From NCBI RefSeq assembly GCF_014654895.1, contig NZ_BNBE01000001.1, forward strand, positions 1,488,001-1,552,000: DNA of 64,000 nucleotides. Direction: 5' to 3'. Shown one piece after another: positions 16,329 to 24,406 of the stretch (position 1 is the first letter of the stretch; every line of letters begins with the position of its first letter). Under the pieces are notes generated by a model. The model was not told where the DNA came from. It saw only the letters and a program-made list of their open reading frames with translations, and did no database searches. Origin of the DNA: Streptomyces filamentosus (GTDB lineage Bacteria; Actinomycetota; Actinomycetes; Streptomycetales; Streptomycetaceae). The position numbers and the translations under genes are program-made.

Positions 16329-16648
16329 GCTCGTTCCCCTTCCTGAAACCAGCTCATCGTCAGCCGGGCAGCTCCGTAGGGCGGAGCACGCCTCACCGGC
16401 TTCGAACACATTGCTTCCAGGTCATTATCCCGCATCGCAGGACCCGATGACCAACATCGATCCGCATCGCTTGTGCAACGCGCTCCCGCAAAAGCACACA
16501 TTTCGGCGTCCGGCCTGCGATACTTCGCCGCCGCGGGTCCCCTCCCCACCCCGGATTCTTTGACGCAGCTCACATGGGCGGTACGGGTGATCTCCGTCAT
16601 GCTGGGCGGGATCAGCACGCGCGAGACGCACGAGACGAAGGGGTCCCG
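16329..16648. other. 320-base divergent intergenic region
   Basis: This region separates the divergent DUF3117 and enoyl-CoA hydratase genes. It contains the GATAAT box for DUF3117 on the minus strand and, on the plus strand, TTGACG (16560-16565) followed 16 bases later by TACGGG as a weak candidate promoter for the hydratase. No further gene or repeat is visible. Confidence 0.4.
16424..16429 (-). promoter_or_regulatory. Probable -10 box for the DUF3117 gene
   Basis: GATAAT on the minus strand is a strong -10 in this GC-rich context. TGGTCA lies 18 bases further upstream as a possible -35. The leader to ATG 16328 would be about 88 bases. Confidence 0.4.
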
Positions 16649-17452
16649 ATGGCCGACACGGTCCTGTACGAGGTGAGCGACGGGCTCGCCACCATCACCC
16701 TCAACCGGCCCGAGGCGATGAACGCGCTGAACGTCGCCGCGAAGGTGGCGCTGCGGGACGCCGCCGAGGCGGCCGCGGCCGATCCGGCGGTCCGGGCGGT
16801 GCTGCTGACGGCGGCGGGCGACCGGGCGTTCTGCGTGGGCCAGGACCTGAAGGAGCACGTCGGGCTGCTCCTCCAGGACCAGGAGGAGGGCACCAGCGCG
16901 ACCATGAACACGGTCCGGGACCACTACAACCCGATCGTCCGCGCGCTCGCCGGCATGAGGAAGCCCGTGATCGCGGCGGTGAACGGCGTGGCCGCAGGCG
17001 CCGGTTTCGGCTTCGCGCTCGCCGCCGACTACCGGATCGCCGCCGACACGGCCACCTTCAACACGTCCTTCGCGGGCGTCGCCCTCACCGCCGACTCCGG
17101 CGTCTCCTGGACGCTCCCCCGGCTGATCGGCCCGAGCCGCGCCTCGGACCTGCTGCTCTTCCCCCGCTCGATCGGCGCCCAGGAGGCGTACGAGCTGGGG
17201 GTGGTGAACCGCGTGGTGCCGGCCGCCGAGCTGGCCGGGGAGGCGGGACGGCTGGCCCGGAAGCTCGCGGAGGGCCCCACGGTCGCCTACGCGGCCCTCA
17301 AGGCGTCCGTCGCCTACGGCGCCGACCACTCCCTCGACGAGGCCCTCGACAAGGAGGACGAGCTCCAGACCCTCGCCGGCGCCTCGGAGGACCACGGCAT
17401 CGCGGTCCGCGCCTTCCTCGCCAAGGAGAAGCCGAAGTACCTGGGCCGCTGA
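16649..17452 (+). CDS. Enoyl-CoA hydratase/isomerase family protein
   Basis: A 267-residue crotonase-fold enzyme of acyl-CoA metabolism. It shows the family start (LATITLNRPEAMNALN), the first oxyanion-hole segment (RAFCVGQDLKEH) and the second (KPVIAAVNGVAAGAGFGFALAADYRIA). The usual catalytic Glu positions cannot be assigned with confidence: after the second oxyanion loop the sequence is FNTSFAGVALTADSGVSW, where the second Glu is often found, and Asp is present instead. That pattern is close to PaaG/PaaB-type isomerases, which use Asp. ATG 16649 follows GAAGGGG. It stands alone, convergent with the glycosylase gene. The exact substrate is unknown. Confidence 0.88.
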   Translation: MADTVLYEVSDGLATITLNRPEAMNALNVAAKVALRDAAEAAAADPAVRAVLLTAAGDRAFCVGQDLKEHVGLLLQDQEEGTSATMNTVRDHYNPIVRALAGMRKPVIAAVNGVAAGAGFGFALAADYRIAADTATFNTSFAGVALTADSGVSWTLPRLIGPSRASDLLLFPRSIGAQEAYELGVVNRVVPAAELAGEAGRLARKLAEGPTVAYAALKASVAYGADHSLDEALDKEDELQTLAGASEDHGIAVRAFLAKEKPKYLGR

Positions 17453-17459
17453 GGCCCTT

Positions 17460-17490
17460 CCGGGGCGGGGGCTTCTAGCGTCCGCCCCGG
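17460..17490. terminator. Candidate terminator hairpin between convergent genes
   Basis: CCGGGGCGG (17460-17468) pairs with CCGCCCCGG (17482-17490). The right arm lies within the last codons of the glycosylase gene. It could end the enoyl-CoA hydratase transcript. Confidence 0.45.
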
Positions 17491-18059
17491 GCCGCGCAGT
17501 CCGTCAGGTGGTCGTCGACCAGGCCGCACGCCTGCATGAGGGCGTAGGCCGTCGTGGGGCCGACGAAGCGGATGCCGCGCTTCTTCAGGGCCTTGGCCAG
17601 GGCCTTCGACTCGTCGGTGGCGGCCGGGACGTCCGCGAGGGTGCGGGGCGCGGGGCGGGCCTCCGGGTCGGGGGCGTACGACCAGATCAGCTCGTCCAGT
17701 TCGCCCGGGGACCAGTCGGCGAGCAGCCGGGCGTTGGCGAGGGTGGCGTCGACCTTGGCGCGGTTGCGGATGATGCCCTCGTCGGCGAGGAGCCGCTCGC
17801 GGTCCGGCTCGCCGAAGCGGGCGACGGCCGCGATGTCGAAGCCCGCGAAGGCGCGGCGGAAGCCCTCCCGCCGGCGCAGGATGGTGATCCAGGAAAGGCC
17901 CGACTGGAAGGCCTCCAGGCAGAGCCGTTCGAAGAGGGCGTCGTCACCGTGGACCGGGCGGCCCCACTCCTCGTCGTGGTAGGCCGTGTAGTCCTCGGTG
18001 GACAGGCCCCACGGGCAGCGGAGCCGTCCGTCGGGGCCGGGGAGCGCGCTGCCGGTCAC
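17475..18059 (-). CDS. tag: DNA-3-methyladenine glycosylase I (Tag)
   Basis: A 194-residue base-excision repair enzyme that removes 3-methyladenine from DNA. It has the family start RCPWG (Cys15), YHDEEWG (His28), QSGLSWITILRRREGFRRAF and the C-terminal DDHLTDC, which supplies the last His and Cys of the Tag zinc site (equivalent to Cys4, His17, His175 and Cys179 in E. coli). I start at GTG 18059, which overlaps the stop codon of the DivIVA-domain gene by four bases; the longer open frame upstream is only antisense or shadow sequence. Tag next to a DivIVA-like gene is also the mycobacterial order (Rv1209-Rv1210). Confidence 0.93.
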   Translation of the reverse strand: MTGSALPGPDGRLRCPWGLSTEDYTAYHDEEWGRPVHGDDALFERLCLEAFQSGLSWITILRRREGFRRAFAGFDIAAVARFGEPDRERLLADEGIIRNRAKVDATLANARLLADWSPGELDELIWSYAPDPEARPAPRTLADVPAATDESKALAKALKKRGIRFVGPTTAYALMQACGLVDDHLTDCAARGGR

Positions 18060-18385
18060 CGCTCGCCATCCTCCGCCGGGAGCTCGCCGGACGGGCCGCC
18101 CGCGAGGGCCGCCTCCAGCTCCGCGATCCGGGAGTCGCGCTCGGCGAGCTCGGCGGCGAGCCGGTCCAGGACGTCGTCGACGTCCTCCATGCGGTAGCCG
18201 CGCGCGGCGACCGGCAGCCGCAGCGCCTCGATGTCGGCGCGGTCCACGGGCCGGCTCAGCGGCAGCGGGTCCACCAGCCGCTCGGGCGCCGCCTCGGGCA
18301 GCACCTCGCTGTCGCCGCCGCCGACCACGGCGAGGGTCACGGCCGCGACGACCACGACCATCGTGATGAGCAGGAACCAGAACAC
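18056..18385 (-). CDS. Small membrane protein with DivIVA-type domain
   Basis: A 109-residue protein: an N-terminal transmembrane helix (FWFLLITMVVVVAAVTLAVVGGG), a DivI1A-type segment (LPVAARGYRMEDVDDVLDRLAAEL, the motif shared by DivIVA/Wag31-related proteins) and a short coiled coil (RDSRIAELEAAL). It probably sits at the membrane in association with cell-pole or division machinery, but this is inferred from the motif. GTG 18385 with GGAGAGG upstream is chosen over a much longer open frame. It is coupled to tag by a 4-base overlap, and is divergent from the folP homologue. Confidence 0.85.
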   Translation of the reverse strand: MFWFLLITMVVVVAAVTLAVVGGGDSEVLPEAAPERLVDPLPLSRPVDRADIEALRLPVAARGYRMEDVDDVLDRLAAELAERDSRIAELEAALAGGPSGELPAEDGER

Positions 18386-18497
18386 CAGCGCGCCTCTCCC
18401 CGGAGTGGAAAACGTCCCGTGCCGATCGTGCCACGTGTCACCGGCGGTTAGGGTCACAGGCGACGCAGGTGGGCGGCGACGAGGGAGGACATAAGGG

Positions 18498-19358
18498 ATG
18501 CTGCGCTTGGGACGGCGTGAATTCGGGCCGCACGAGCCGGTGATCATGGCGATCGTGAACCGGACTCCGGACTCCTTCTACGACCAGGGCGCGACCTTCC
18601 GCGACGAGCCGGCGCTCGCCCGGGTCGAGCAGGCGGTGGCCGAGGGCGCGGCGATCGTCGACATCGGCGGGGTGAAGGCGGGGCCCGGCGAGGAGGTCAC
18701 GGCCGAGGAGGAGGCCCGCCGCACGGTCGGCTTCGTCGCGGAGGTCCGCCGCCGCCACCCGGACGTGGTGATCAGCGTGGACACCTGGCGGGCGGACGTC
18801 GGCGAGGCGGTCTGCGAGGCCGGCGCGGACGTGCTGAACGACGCGTGGGGCGGGGTCGACCCGCGGCTGGCGGAGGTCGCCGCCAAGTACGGCGCGGGGC
18901 TCGTGTGCACCCACGCGGGCGGCGCCGAGCCGCGCACCCGGCCGCACCGGGTGGAGTACGAGGACGTGATGGCCGACGTCCTGCGGGTGACCGTGGGGCT
19001 GGCCGAGCGGGCGGTCGCGCTGGGTGCGCGGCGCGACGGGATCATGATCGATCCGGGCCACGACTTCGGGAAGAACACCCGCCACAGCCTGGAGGCGACC
19101 CGCCGCCTCGGCGAGATGGCGGAGACCGGCTGGCCGGTGCTGGTCTCGCTGTCCAACAAGGACTTCGTCGGCGAGACCCTGGACCGCCCGGTGAAGGAGC
19201 GGGTGCTCGGCACCCTGGCGACGACCGCCGTGTCGGCCTGGCTCGGCGCGCAGGTCTACCGCGTGCACGAGGTCGCGGAGACGAAGCAGGTCCTCGACAT
19301 GGTCGCGTCGATCGCGGGCCACCGCCCGCCGGCGGCGACCCGCCGCGGCCTGGCCTAG
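18498..19358 (+). CDS. folP: FolP2-type dihydropteroate synthase homologue, active site altered
   Basis: A 286-residue TIM-barrel protein of the dihydropteroate synthase family. Family features are NRTPDSF (Asn21), DIGG (55-58), SVDTWRADV, DPGHDFGK and YRVHEV (Arg255, His257). Two active-site loops differ from true DHPS: the GESTRPG loop reads GVKAGPG, losing the Ser/Thr-Arg that bind pABA and pyrophosphate, and the SRK motif reads SNK (219-221), losing the Arg next to the catalytic Lys. This matches mycobacterial FolP2 (Rv1207), reported not to have DHPS activity, and the neighbours tag, DivIVA-like and LOG genes match too. So an unknown role is more likely than folate synthesis. ATG 18498 is used. 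Confidence 0.85.
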   Translation: MLRLGRREFGPHEPVIMAIVNRTPDSFYDQGATFRDEPALARVEQAVAEGAAIVDIGGVKAGPGEEVTAEEEARRTVGFVAEVRRRHPDVVISVDTWRADVGEAVCEAGADVLNDAWGGVDPRLAEVAAKYGAGLVCTHAGGAEPRTRPHRVEYEDVMADVLRVTVGLAERAVALGARRDGIMIDPGHDFGKNTRHSLEATRRLGEMAETGWPVLVSLSNKDFVGETLDRPVKERVLGTLATTAVSAWLGAQVYRVHEVAETKQVLDMVASIAGHRPPAATRRGLA

Positions 19359-19362
19359 GCCG

Positions 19363-19575
19363 GACCGGGCGGGACCTGAGCCGGGCCAGGCCGACCCCCG
19401 GGCCAAGCCGGACCAGACCCGAACCGGACCCCGGCCCCACCCGGGCCGAGCCGGACCGGATCCGAGCCGGACCGCACCGGGCCGAACCGGGTCAAGCCGA
19501 ATCGGACCGGGCCAGGCCGGGCCGCCCCGAACCCGGCCGGGCCCCCGAACCCGGCCGGCCCCCGACCCGGTCGCC
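19363..19575 (+). repeat. Degenerate GC-rich minisatellite-like region
   Basis: About 210 bases of imperfect repeats of a 10-15 base unit resembling GCCGGACCGG, with variants such as GCCGAACCGG and GCCGGGCC. It is non-coding and lies downstream of the folP homologue. No function is visible; it may arise by slippage. Confidence 0.6.
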
Positions 19576-19615
19576 CTCTCCCCCACCTCCCCCCACCTCC
19601 CCCTTTCCCCGCACC

Positions 19616-19648
19616 GCCCCGGTTCCCGTACCCGACGGGACCCGGGGC
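19616..19648 (+). terminator. Terminator hairpin after the folP homologue
   Basis: GCCCCGGTTCCCGT (19616-19629) pairs with ACGGGACCCGGGGC (19635-19648) with one G-T wobble, followed by GGTTTCGT. It ends the folP transcript 260 bases after its stop codon. Confidence 0.65.
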
Positions 19649-19817
19649 GGTTTCGTGTGCGCGGGGGCGGTGACGGAACGGGTTCCGTCACGACCCTTCC
19701 CGTAACCATGTGACGTGTGAAATTGTACGTGCGCTCCCAGAGTCCTGACGGAGCACCGTCAATCAATCCCCCACTGCGCGGCCCTTCCCCGCGGCCGCGC
19801 GAGGCCAGGAGGCCCAG
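19649..19817 (+). promoter_or_regulatory. Collagenase gene upstream region with 22-base palindrome
   Basis: GTGACGGAAC (19670-19679), two bases, then GTTCCGTCAC (19682-19691) form a perfect inverted repeat 126 bases before the collagenase start. A second A/T-richer stretch, TGTGACGTGTGAAATTGTACG, follows at about 19710. The first palindrome is a strong operator candidate for a dimeric regulator. The remaining sequence holds the promoter, which I cannot place exactly. GCCAGGAGG before the start is the ribosome binding site. Confidence 0.45.
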
Positions 19818-22355
19818 GTGAAAACCGCCCGAATACCGGGACTGCCCCATCGCGCGAGGCTCTTGACCGCCGCCGTGACGTCCTGTCTGGTCCTCGGCGT
19901 GCTCGCCCCGCTGAGCCAGGCGGCCGCGGCGCCCGCACCCGCGCCCGCACCCGCTCCGGCCGCCGCGGCCCCCGCGCCGCAGCCCGCCAGCGTCACCGAC
20001 CCGAAGGCACTGGAGACCCTGGAGGCCGACCGGGCCGCCGGGCGGGTGCCCGCCGCAGGGCGGCCGCCGGTCCTCGCCGCCCAGCGGCCCGTCGCCGAGA
20101 AGGCCGGCGCCTCCCGGTCCCTGACCGCCGCCGCCTGCGACGTCTCCGCCTTCACCGGCCGCACCGGCAGCGCCCTGGTCCAGCAGATCAAGACCTCCGA
20201 CACGAGCTGCGTCAACAGCCTCTTCCTGCTGACCGGCGCCGACGCCCGGGGCGCCTTCCGCGAGGCCCAGATGGTGACCGTCGCCGACGCGCTGCGCGCC
20301 GACAGCGCCGCGTACCCCGGCGACAACAGCACCTCCGCCTACCAGCTGGTGCTCTTCCTCCGCGCCGGCTACTACGTCCAGTGGTACAACGCCTCGGACG
20401 TCGGCACCTACGGCCCGGCCCTGACCACCTCGATCCGGGGCGCCCTCGACGGCTTCTTCGGCAGCCCGCGCTCCCGCGACGTCACCGCCGCCAACGCGGG
20501 CATCCTCGGCGAGACCGTCACCCTGATCGACAGCGCCCAGGAGAACACCCGCTACCTCCCGGTCGTCAAGCGCCTCCTGACCGACTACGACGCCGCCCGC
20601 TACAACGCCGTCGCCGGCATGACCGCGGCCGTCAACAACGTCAACACCGTCCTCTTCCGCGGCCACCAGACCCCCGGCTTCGTCGCCGCCGTCGAGGCCG
20701 ACCCGAGCATCCTCGACACGCTGGCCTCCTTCGCCGCCCGCAACAAGGCGCTCCTCGGCGGCGACCACGGCTACCTGCCGTACAACACCGCCCGCGAGCT
20801 CGGCCGCTTCCTCCAGCACGCGAGCCTGCGGAGCGGGCTCCAGCCGCGGCTGCGCGGGCTCGTCGACCAGAGCGCCCCGAGCGGGACCACCGCGTACCTC
20901 TTCGCCGCGGTCTCCGAGATGGTCGACGCCTACGACCCCACCCGCGCCGCCGACTACGGCACCGCCGACGCCGCCGCCCGGCTGCGCGCCGGGATCCTCG
21001 TCACCGGCCACGCGTGCAGCCCGTCCATCCGGATCCTGGCCCAGCAGGTGACCGCCGCGAACCTGACCGCCGCCTGCGACAGCCTCCTCGGGCAGGACGC
21101 GTACTTCCACTCCGTCGCCCGCGACCCGGGCCCCGTCGCCGACGACCACAACACCACCATCGAGGTCGTCGTCTTCGACAAGCGCTTCGACTACCAGGTC
21201 TTCGCCGCCGCGATCTACGGCATCAACACCGACAACGGCGGCATGTACCTGGAGGGGAACCCGGCCGTGCCGGGCAACCTGCCCCGCTTCCTCGCCTACG
21301 AGGACGCCCGCGTGCTGCCCGACTTCCAGGTGTGGAACCTGAACCACGAGTACACGCACTACCTCGACGGCCGCTACGACATGTACGGCGACTTCTACGC
21401 CGGCGTCTCCACCCCCACCATCTGGTGGATCGAGGGCTTCGCCGAGTACGTCTCCTACTCCTACCGGAACCTGACCTACGACGCGGCGGTCGCGGCCGCC
21501 GGACTGCACACGTACAAGCTGAGCACCCTCTTCGACACCACCTACGAGAACACGAACACCGAGCGCACCTACCGCTGGGGCTACCTCGCCGTGCGCTACA
21601 TGCTGGAGAAGCACCGCGGCGACCTGGACGCCGTCCTCGCCGCGTACCGGAAGGGCGACTGGAACGGCGCCCGCACCCTCCTGAAGACCACCATCGGCAC
21701 CCGCTACGACGCGGACTTCGACGCCTGGCTGACCGCCTGCGCCGCCGGGGCCTGCGCCACCGTCCCGCAGCCCGGCAACCAGGCCCCCACGGCCTCCTTC
21801 GACGCGGCCGTCAGCGGCCTGACCGCCTCCTTCACCGACACCTCCCGCGACGGCGACGGCACCGTCGTGAGCCGCGCCTGGGACTTCGGCGACGGCGCCA
21901 CGTCGACCGCCGCGAACCCGGCCAGGACCTACGCCGCGGCCGGCACCTACACCGTGCGGCTCACCGTCACCGACGACAAGGGCGCCACGGCCACCACCAC
22001 CCGCACCGTCTCCGTCGCGGCCCTGCCCGCGTGCACCGACCCCGACGTCCGCCGGCTCGACCGGAACTGCGTCCGCGGCGGCGTGGCGGCGACCACCGGG
22101 AACTACGCCTACCACTACCTCTGGGTGCCCGCCGGGACCCCGCGGCTCACGGTCACCACGACCGGCGCGAACGGCGACGCCGACCTGTACTACAACGCCT
22201 CCTCCTGGGCCACCACGAGCGCCTGGACCGCCCGCTCGCTCCGGACCGGCAGCGCCGAGACCCTGACCGTGGACAACCCGCCCGCCGGGTGGGTCTACGT
22301 CAGCCTGCACGCCAAGGAGGGCTTCACGGGGGCGACCGTCTCCGTCCAGTACTGA
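19818..22355 (+). CDS. Secreted microbial collagenase (M9 metallopeptidase) with PKD and PPC domains
   Basis: An 845-residue secreted protease. It has a signal peptide (basic start, hydrophobic core, cut near residue 38) and an Ala/Pro-rich linker, then the M9 activator and catalytic regions. The gluzincin site is HEYTH (His510, Glu511, His514) with the third zinc ligand Glu543 in GFAEYVSY. It is followed by a PKD domain (about 655-735, RAWDFGDGATS, TYTVRLTVTD) and a pre-peptidase C-terminal domain (about 745-845) that usually aids substrate binding or secretion. Substrate collagen or gelatin is inferred from the family. ATG 19818 follows AGGAGG. A convergent terminator follows. Confidence 0.93.
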   Translation: MKTARIPGLPHRARLLTAAVTSCLVLGVLAPLSQAAAAPAPAPAPAPAAAAPAPQPASVTDPKALETLEADRAAGRVPAAGRPPVLAAQRPVAEKAGASRSLTAAACDVSAFTGRTGSALVQQIKTSDTSCVNSLFLLTGADARGAFREAQMVTVADALRADSAAYPGDNSTSAYQLVLFLRAGYYVQWYNASDVGTYGPALTTSIRGALDGFFGSPRSRDVTAANAGILGETVTLIDSAQENTRYLPVVKRLLTDYDAARYNAVAGMTAAVNNVNTVLFRGHQTPGFVAAVEADPSILDTLASFAARNKALLGGDHGYLPYNTARELGRFLQHASLRSGLQPRLRGLVDQSAPSGTTAYLFAAVSEMVDAYDPTRAADYGTADAAARLRAGILVTGHACSPSIRILAQQVTAANLTAACDSLLGQDAYFHSVARDPGPVADDHNTTIEVVVFDKRFDYQVFAAAIYGINTDNGGMYLEGNPAVPGNLPRFLAYEDARVLPDFQVWNLNHEYTHYLDGRYDMYGDFYAGVSTPTIWWIEGFAEYVSYSYRNLTYDAAVAAAGLHTYKLSTLFDTTYENTNTERTYRWGYLAVRYMLEKHRGDLDAVLAAYRKGDWNGARTLLKTTIGTRYDADFDAWLTACAAGACATVPQPGNQAPTASFDAAVSGLTASFTDTSRDGDGTVVSRAWDFGDGATSTAANPARTYAAAGTYTVRLTVTDDKGATATTTRTVSVAALPACTDPDVRRLDRNCVRGGVAATTGNYAYHYLWVPAGTPRLTVTTTGANGDADLYYNASSWATTSAWTARSLRTGSAETLTVDNPPAGWVYVSLHAKEGFTGATVSVQY

Positions 22356-22375
22356 GCCCCGCCCCCGAGGACGGC

Positions 22376-22406
22376 GGTGCGGGCTCCGGATCCCGGAGCC
22401 CGCACC
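22376..22406. terminator. Bidirectional terminator hairpin
   Basis: GGTGCGGGCTCCGG (22376-22389) pairs perfectly with CCGGAGCCCGCACC (22393-22406) around a 3-base loop, between the convergent collagenase and LOG-family genes. Confidence 0.8.
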
Positions 22407-22427
22407 GTCCGGCCGGGAGGACGCCGC

Positions 22428-23177
22428 CTAGCGGGAGACCTCCTTGGTGACGAGCGCCACCGCCTCCTCCACGTCGTCCGTGACGTGGAAGAGGAGGAGG
22501 TCCTGCTCGGACGCCTTGCCTCCGGCGACGACCGTGTCCTTCAGCCAGTCGACGAGGCCCTTCCAGTACGCGCTGCCGAAGAGCACGATCGGGAAGCGGG
22601 TCACCTTGCGGGTCTGGACCAGGGTCAGCGCCTCGAAGAGCTCGTCGAGGGTGCCGAGGCCGCCGGGCAGGACCACGAAGCCCTGCGCGTACTTCACGAA
22701 CATCGTCTTGCGGACGAAGAAGTAGCGGAAGTTCACGCCGATGTCGACGTGCTGGTTGAGCCCCTGCTCGAAGGGGAGCTCGATGCCGAGGCCGACCGAG
22801 ACGCCCTTCGCCTCCCGGGCGCCCTTGTTGGCCGCCTCCATGGCGCCCGGGCCGCCGCCCGTGATCACCGCGAAGCCCGCCTCGACCAGCGCCCTGCCGA
22901 TCCGCACGCCCGCCTCGTACTCGGGCGAGTCCGGCTTCGTGCGGGCCGAGCCGAAGACGCTGATCGCGCTCGGCAGTTCGGCCAGCGCGCCGAAGCCCTC
23001 CACGAACTCGGACTGGATGCGCATCACCCGCCAGGGGTCGGTGTGCACCCACTCCGAGTCGCCCTCGGTGTCGAGCAGCCGCTGGTCCGTGGTGCCGGGC
23101 TGGACCTGGTCCCTCCGCCTCAGCACCGGTCCGAGGCGCTGCTCCTCCGGCTTCGCCACTCCCTCGGGAATGCCCAT
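22428..23177 (-). CDS. LOG-family (TIGR00730) Rossmann-fold protein
   Basis: A 249-residue LOG-family protein, whose characterised members are nucleoside 5'-monophosphate phosphoribohydrolases that release free adenine-type bases (cytokinin activation). The family motifs are GGGPGAMEAANKGA and the catalytic LPGGLGTLDELFE (PGGxGTxxE), with the phosphate-binding region AISVFGSART before them. I chose ATG 23177 because GGAGGGAG precedes it; a longer in-frame start adds only a basic stretch. An extra N-terminal segment of about 60 residues is typical of the actinobacterial long form. M. tuberculosis Rv1205 lies in the same neighbourhood. The true substrate in bacteria is uncertain. Confidence 0.9.
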   Translation of the reverse strand: MGIPEGVAKPEEQRLGPVLRRRDQVQPGTTDQRLLDTEGDSEWVHTDPWRVMRIQSEFVEGFGALAELPSAISVFGSARTKPDSPEYEAGVRIGRALVEAGFAVITGGGPGAMEAANKGAREAKGVSVGLGIELPFEQGLNQHVDIGVNFRYFFVRKTMFVKYAQGFVVLPGGLGTLDELFEALTLVQTRKVTRFPIVLFGSAYWKGLVDWLKDTVVAGGKASEQDLLLFHVTDDVEEAVALVTKEVSR

Positions 23178-23252
23178 GGCCTGCTCCCTCCGCCGTTCCA
23201 CGATCTTTGCTGTCGGGCCAGCGTAGGACCACAGAGGTGACGAAACGCGAAA

Positions 23253-24368
23253 TTACGGGAGACGGGCGGTCAGCCAGTCGCGGAGCCGTGCCTCGCAGTG
23301 GTGGATCCGGTCCACGTGCACGTGCTCGTCCCGCTTGTGCGCGTAGATCGGGTCGCCGGGGCCGTAGTTGACCGCGGGCACGCCGAGCGCGCTGAAACGG
23401 GAGACGTCGGTCCAGCCGAACTTGGGCATCGCGGTGCCGCCGACGGCCTTCATGAACGCCTCGGCCGCCGGGTGGGAGAGGCCGGGCAGCGCGCCGGGGC
23501 TCTCGTCGTCCACGACGAACTCGGCGACGTCGCAGTCGGCGAAGACCTCGCGGACGTGCGCCAGCGCCTCGGCCGGGGAGCGGTCGGGGGCGTAGCGGTA
23601 GTTGACCGTGACCGCGCAGGCGTCGGGGATGACGTTGGTGGCGACGCCGCCCTCGATCGCGACCGCGTTGAGGCCCTCGTGGTACTCCAGGCCGTCGATG
23701 ACCGGCTTGCGCGGCTCGTAGGCGGCGAGCCGGGCGAGGATCGGGGCGGCGGTGTGGATGGCGTTGGAGCCCATCCAGGAGCGGGCGGAGTGGGCGCGCT
23801 CGCCGGCCGTGCGCAGGATGACGCGGAGCGTGCCCTGGCAGCCGCCCTCGACCTGGCCGTCGGAGGGCTCCAGGAGGACGGCGAAGTCGCCCTCCAGCCA
23901 CTCGGGGTGGGCGGCGGCGATCTTCCCGAGGCCGTTGAGGTCGGCGGCGACCTCCTCGTTGTCGTAGAAGACGAAGGTGAGGTCGCGGTTGGGCTCGGGC
24001 ACGGTCGCGGCGATCCGGAGCTGGACGGCGACGCCGGACTTCATGTCGGAGGTGCCGCAGCCCCACAGGACGCCGTCCTCGTCGAGCCGGGAGGGCACGT
24101 TGTCGGCGATCGGCACGGTGTCGATGTGGCCGGCGAGGACGACCCGCTCGGCGCGGCCGAGGTCCGTCCGGGCGACGACGTTGTTGCCGTAGCGGTCGAC
24201 GGTGAGGTGGGGCAGGGCCCGCAGGGCCCGCTCGACGGCGTCGGCGAGCGGCTTCTCGGTCCCGCTGACGGACGCGAAGTCGACGAGGGCGGCGGTGAGG
24301 GCGGCCCCGTCCCGGGTGAGGTCGAGCGGGGTCTCCTGAGCAGTCTCCTGCGGGGTGATGTCAGCCAT
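23253..24368 (-). CDS. dapE: Succinyl-diaminopimelate desuccinylase DapE
   Basis: A 371-residue M20-family dizinc hydrolase that releases succinate from N-succinyl-LL-2,6-diaminopimelate in lysine and cell-wall DAP synthesis. Metal and catalytic motifs are in order: AGHIDTVPIADN (first zinc His and catalytic Asp), GCGTSDMKSG (bridging Asp), FYDNEEVA (general-base Glu-Glu) and the C-terminal AHKRDEHV (last His). The dimerisation/lid domain lies between, about residues 180-290 (RAHSARSWMGSNAIH). ATG 24368 is used. dapC, the preceding pathway step, is 2 kb away. It is divergent from the next gene by 38 bases. Confidence 0.95.
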   Translation of the reverse strand: MADITPQETAQETPLDLTRDGAALTAALVDFASVSGTEKPLADAVERALRALPHLTVDRYGNNVVARTDLGRAERVVLAGHIDTVPIADNVPSRLDEDGVLWGCGTSDMKSGVAVQLRIAATVPEPNRDLTFVFYDNEEVAADLNGLGKIAAAHPEWLEGDFAVLLEPSDGQVEGGCQGTLRVILRTAGERAHSARSWMGSNAIHTAAPILARLAAYEPRKPVIDGLEYHEGLNAVAIEGGVATNVIPDACAVTVNYRYAPDRSPAEALAHVREVFADCDVAEFVVDDESPGALPGLSHPAAEAFMKAVGGTAMPKFGWTDVSRFSALGVPAVNYGPGDPIYAHKRDEHVHVDRIHHCEARLRDWLTARLP

Positions 24369-24393
24369 ATGCCGACCCTAACCCGGCCTCCAG

Positions 24394-24399
24394 TACGGT
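24394..24399 (+). promoter_or_regulatory. Likely -10 of a leaderless transcript
   Basis: TACGGT ends seven bases before GTG 24407, with no ribosome binding site, supporting a leaderless start in the 38-base space between divergent dapE and this gene. Confidence 0.35.
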
Positions 24400-24406
24400 G
24401 GGCCCC

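Noticed and set aside
18438..22310. Very long minus-strand open frame of about 1290 codons across folP and the collagenase gene
   Set aside because: It is antisense to two well-supported genes, is full of Gly/Ala/Val/Arg without domain pattern, and results from the lack of stop codons in GC-rich DNA.
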